Of a DNA stretch of 64,000 nucleotides, positions 59,198-64,000 are shown in pieces; within the stretch, counting starts at the first letter, position 1; every line of letters starts with the position of its first letter. A program made the position numbers and the translations under genes. The stretch is from Calamus simplicifolius (Eukaryota > Streptophyta > Magnoliopsida > Arecales > Arecaceae): NCBI GenBank assembly GCA_900491605.1, contig UESW01004009.1, positions 1,284,033 to 1,348,032 on the forward strand. Reading direction: 5' to 3'. The notes beneath the pieces are model-generated. The model worked only from the letters and a program-made list of their open reading frames with translations, ran no database searches and was not told where the DNA came from.

Positions 59198-60259
59198 AGT
59201 TTAGAGTCTAGACGACGATGGCGGTGAAAGCGAGGGAGCAATTGGAGCTGTACGTGGCCCCCCCTCCCCTATGGCTTCAATTCCTGGATGAAGCTGGACG
59301 GCTCGGGAAGTGGGCATGATATATTATATTATTATTATTATTGGGGAGGCCGACGGGGGGGACCCACGAGAAAAAAGTCCAGGAATCCAAGAAGGCAAGT
59401 GGCCATGGCCAGATGGTGACGAGAGGTTTAAATTTTAAGGTGCAACCATGGCTTCGGATTTGGACCGCAGCCAATCTCTCGATGTTTGCGTCCTTCTCCA
59501 GTACTGTGGACGCCCATAGAAATGGTGGAGTTGTGGCCCATGGTTTTGCGTTGGTTTGACAACATGAGAGAATCTGGAGGCATGTGAGTGAATTTGAGAT
59601 TTTTTTTTTTTTTAAAGTTGGGGGAAGGGGGATTTTTCTACGAGACAAGGTGTTAAATGATTAATATATATATGGAGGGCTGGTGGAAGAGGTACTTAAG
59701 GGCCAGACGTCACTAGATTTTTTTTTTTATAAAAAATATATATATCCTGTGTCTGAGAATGTGACGTCCACTTCTTTTCCCCTTGTCGTTTTGGCTTTTG
59801 GAGCTTGGAAGATGCCGGGAGGCAAGGTGGACAGGGGCATCTTAGATGGAATAATATATATAAACCACCTGGTAATTATAATTTATAAGTTATAATCCAC
59901 CCAAGTTCTAGTTGTTTGAGACCCCAGTTACCGCCTGGCTTTGGTTTGGCTTGACATCAATGGGGCGAGTTGGACCTGAGCTCAAAAAAAAAAATTTTAA
60001 AAAGGCTAGAAATTTAAACCATAATTCTGATCCTTGCCTAACACGTAAAGCTGGCCAAAAAGGATGCTGGACTTGGGAGCAATTATAATCTGAAAAGAAA
60101 TTTTAGTCCTATTTAGGTTCAAATCAAAACATGATTCATTTTTCACGTGTTTTCAATCGAGCTTTTTCATTTTCAAATTTAGTTGCAGCAAGTTTCAAAT
60201 TATTACCATCATTATCACCAGGATATATGAGCAAAAAAATCTTAAAGAAAATAGAAGGG

Positions 60260-60300
<41 letters not shown>

Positions 60301-60403
60301 AGATTTCAGGAATTCCAAACAAGTTCATTTGATCTTAGATTACTAATAATTATGAGATGATATGATTTTTATTATTTAATATCATTATAGTTGTATTTGA
60401 TCT
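59198..60403. other. intergenic DNA, no gene supported
   Basis: A 33-codon open frame (59218-59319, MAVKAREQLELYVAPPPLWL) follows the duplication but has no recognised homology. A TA microsatellite lies at 60265-60296. Confidence 0.45.
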
Positions 60404-60444
60404 CATGTAGTTGAGAAAAGGCTTAGATGGGTTGAATTGAGTTG
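60404..60444 (+). mobile_element. 41-bp RTE LINE 3'-end insertion
   Basis: Reads CATGTAGTTGAGAAAAGGCT, then TAGATGGGTTGAATTGAGTTG, the extreme 3' end of the RTE family. Flanked by a perfect 17-bp TSD, ATAGTTGTATTTGATCT, at 60387-60403 and 60445-60461. Confidence 0.9.
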
Positions 60445-60461
60445 ATAGTTGTATTTGATCT

Positions 60462-63400
60462 ATTATACACCAAATTCTAACTAATGTAAGATTACCGAAT
60501 TTAGTATATTATGAGAATTTTGAATCACTAATCATAAAATTTTAAAATTACTCTGATCAATCAACCTCTCATTATCTTAAAATAATTTTTTTTTCTTATA
60601 TAATTTATAGTGCCATAATAATTTATCATTATTTCTTATTATAATATTTAAATTAGATTATAATATACTAATGATAATATAATGTAATTTTAGAATAGTA
60701 ACTATATTATATTAATATGAAAATAATATCAAGTTATTTTTTAATGTATAGGATGTTTTGATTCCTTAATCTTTAAAACACGGATGGATATATGCTTATT
60801 TGATTGGACAGTGAACCTAATAATAGGAATGAATGATATGGAGTTATAATCACTATGACATCTAGATAACACCAATAAATTATAATCAAATACAATAATT
60901 TTTGGTTGTTTCACTGCATTCGATGAATTTAGCAATGCAGCGAACCTTCTCATCTAGGCTTAAAACTTAGGGAAGACTATCAGACTGGTCGCGTTGGATG
61001 ATGCGTGCTCATGCTCGTCCCATACTGCTGCTCATCTAGGCCAAAATCAAACATGCGCCAATCTCAACATCCACAGAGATATATGACCAATATTAGATAG
61101 ATTAGAGTAGCCCAAGTTATAAGTTTAGGCCATACATATGATTAAAAACAAACAAACAAATAAAAAAAGGCACCTCTCACCGTCTCACCTTCTAACAAGT
61201 AGTTAGGTGTGAGGTTGGTGGAGCAAAACAACCCTATTCCACCAAAGGCTCATGGCACCAATAGCCTAAATCTATGGCTTATAGGTTGCAATTTTTGAGC
61301 AAAAGCTGAAGAAATTAGAGAACCTGTTTGGTTCGCGATTCAAAAAATTATTTTTAAAAACATAAATTATATCTAAAAATCTGAGTTGTATTCTATTAAT
61401 TTTTAGTATTCGAGAATATGTTTGGTTGGTGTTTTCAAAAACGTTTTAGATGAATTCATGAGTTTGAGCATTTTGAGAAAATAAGAATATATCTGAAAAA
61501 CATTTTAGATGAATCCGAAGAAAATGTCGCTACGATATTTTTTCAGATTTATTCAGATTTTTAGAATCGTTTTAAAAAAGTATTTTTGAAAACGGTTTGA
61601 TCAAATGCATTTTTTATGCTATGCATTAAATTTTTTATTTTTAAAAATAAAAAATTCAACTCGGGCAAAGTTCTAAGCTTCGGATTTGTCATTGCCTTGG
61701 ACGGGCATTAATGGGATATGCCTTCATGAGCAAGACTTTGGAGCAATTAATATGGCCCATTGTACGCGCTGCAGGGACCTCTAATATATCTAAAGAAGGG
61801 AATCGATGCCTGCCAATCGAGAAGAAGGCAAATGATGGCCGCAATTAGAACCAACGAGCCAATGAGCTAATGGAGGATTGATTGCACATACAACTATAGA
61901 AGGCCGAAAGAACTAAAAATTTGGACAAAATTATTGGGGTACAAGGAAAAGATTGTTCCCTCTCTATAGGTAGGGACCGAGCATCTAATACTAGTTTAGT
62001 TTTATATAATAAAAATGACTTCTCTAGGAGTAGGATTCCCTTTAATAGGGTAAAAAAAAAAACTATCTTTATTCTTGCTTAGTTTAAAAGAAAAGTACTT
62101 TTTTCTTGCTTACGTTTAAAGGTATGATTTCTAAAATATAAAATACCTGTATTTAATGATCAAACAAAATTTGTTGGAAGCCGGAAAATAAAAAAGGACA
62201 TAAATTTGTGCTGGAATATGAGAGTAACTGTGAGTCGACCTAGCTGCGTCCCTCATTAAAAAAAAAAAAAATCAATCAATCCGTACAAACTTAAGATTTG
62301 ATGCACATAAGATGGAAAAGAGAGGGTCATTGGGCGATCCACTTGCACCTGAAATAGAATGATAAACCATATTTGATTACAGTGAGTGAAAAGCAATCGT
62401 GATTTATTAATTTATTGACTAGATAGGAATCTATAGCAATATAATGGACCGTCTTCCTTCCTCACTGAAGCTTTCCTCAGTTTATTGTGATGTTGTTCGG
62501 TTGGAGCATTTCCTATCAAGCAAGATTTTGGAAAAGCGAATCAATCCCTTAACCCTGCCAGTTCATTTTGTTAGAACCATCTAGTCACCACGGAATACTG
62601 GAAAATCTTTTATCAAATCCATCTATAAATAAATTAGTTACTTTTTTTTTATGAAAAAAAAAAAAACAATCTTGTCATCACTAGTTATCATCTTTAGTGC
62701 CATCCACTTACTTCTCAAGGTTCCCAGATTTTTAAGGCACATTTATCATACACTGATTTGCTCTTGAGGTCAACAAGAATCTTGATCTTTTTCCCCCTCT
62801 CATCAACCTTTTAGTTGATCTTTTAAATTCCTATTCATGTACCATAGCTAAAATTTAAAAGGCTAAAACTTTATATGCCTGGCCCAAGCTATCATACAAG
62901 TCCAACTAACAGAGGACAATGGGCAGACAAGGCATGTGGCATCTGATATAATAAATGCTACAAGACCCATTAGGCATTTCCAGAATCTTGGACCTCCCCC
63001 AATCTTTCATGACAAAAAGTGAAGACACATGCAGTTGGTATATTAGTCCTATTATTTATATGATTTTGCAAAATTTCATATAAAGCCTCATACCAGAATT
63101 TTGTGCCTCCATGCTATTCTGAAGCCATTGATGACCAAGCTGGTGGTAGAATTTAAGCCCCCAACGCTAATAAGGTGAGAGGCCACCCTGGCATCATGAT
63201 GATTAAAACCATCTACCAGCTCCCTCCCTTGAGAATGGTAGGACACTGCATGTACAAGTTATCCTTTGGTCATGTTCTAGCAGTGTGATAATTCCTTGGA
63301 ATCCAAATTTCCCAGCAGAGAACCTATCAGGGTATTCTGTCAGTCTTCTGATCACTTGCCTCCTCTCCTACACCATCCCTGCCTCAAAAAACAGTATCAT

Positions 63401-64000
63401 AATTGGCTTGTGGTGATGTGAAAACAAATTGGCTCATTGGAAGGATGTTGGAAGATATAGGACCATGTAACAGATAAGAAGCTAGACAAGCAGCTTCACT
63501 AATTATCCGATGACTTGGTCTAAAGAGAAGCAGATCATCAAGCAGACTCTGGCCTCACCATGATAAAAGCCTTCCAGGCAATTCTTGTCAAACAAAGCAG
63601 CAATCTTTCACACGATGAATTAGACTATATGCCAGAATACACTGATTCAGTGTCTGATTAAAGTTGATAAATTCCGCAGAAAATAAAATGAGAAAAATGT
63701 GGCATATATGTTTATCATTCTACCCATCCGATCCATCTGCCCCATCTCTATATCATTTCCATCGTATGAATCCTCAAGAAATGACAAGAAAAAAGAACCA
63801 AATAAAAGCATCCTCAAACATAAAGGAAGAGTCTTACAAATTAGAATTGTGTTGCAAAATCATAACTACATCCTTGGGATGTAAAATACATTTCTTGATG
63901 TTTCTCATGTTGTATTGGGTGATGAGATTGCCGTGAATCCAGGTGGCATTTGCCACACAACCACACCAAACCTGGCCCGTGGAGTGAGTCTAATCATGCA
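60462..64000. other. intergenic AT-rich DNA to the window end, nothing firmly recognised
   Basis: The segment 61318-61620 starts with ACCTGTTTGGTTCGC, a phrase common at MITE ends, but no matching inverted end or TSD was found. 62600-63960 is less AT-biased yet shows no open frame with a recognised domain. Confidence 0.45.

Overview
This 64 kb window is nuclear DNA from a flowering plant. It is AT-rich and intron-containing, with few host genes and many nested transposable elements. The first Y14 exon is GC-rich, and the LTR, TRIM, MULE, RTE and L1 families are of plant type. A monocot, possibly a palm, fits best, but that is inference from the style of the proteins, not proof.

Three host genes are supported exon by exon. 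(1) A MUTE-type bHLH regulator of stomatal development lies on the minus strand (1940-3651). Its splice sites are intact, but two single-base frameshifts sit in the middle exon. (2) The exon-junction-complex protein Y14/RBM8A lies on the plus strand (23409-35619). Its four exons join to a 203-residue protein across introns of 5.8 kb, 5.1 kb and 0.7 kb that carry an RTE LINE, a Tourist-like MITE, a SINE and a hAT-like MITE. (3) A TSJT1/aluminium-induced-type protein with YGL and LRDR motifs lies on the minus strand (44287-49276). Its five exons join to 236 residues. The three genes are unrelated in function and are not an operon.

Region by region: 1-478 is a satellite-like tandem array and 1940-3651 is MUTE. 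5449-18776 is a Russian-doll stack. A small TRIM-like element was split by a Ty3/gypsy gag-protease deletion derivative (5506-18385, TSD ACTTG). That element's own 5' LTR was then split by a composite insertion (12333-18021) containing a tandem and partly inverted array of a second TRIM family (ten LTRs), fused at the primer-binding site to an unrelated 2.2 kb LTR. 18485-21840 is a diverged tandem duplication with minisatellites. 23.2-36 kb is the Y14 gene. 38114-43192 is a 5.1 kb gene-capturing Mutator-like (Pack-MULE/foldback) element. It has an exact 9-bp target duplication, about 1.4 kb inverted repeats built from a 22-bp minisatellite, and fragments of three gene families: G-type lectin receptor kinase, LRR receptor kinase and BAHD acyltransferase. 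44.3-49.4 kb is the TSJT1-like gene. 50-64 kb holds L1 RNase H remnants, a second long-TIR element with a small coiled-coil ORF (56683-58858), and mostly empty AT-rich DNA.

The most unusual items are the minisatellite-built gene-capture MULE, the TRIM concatemer with a chimeric end, and RTE LINE insertions only 41 and 47 bp long that still have perfect 17-bp target duplications. All coordinates come from reading the sequence by eye. No database search was run.
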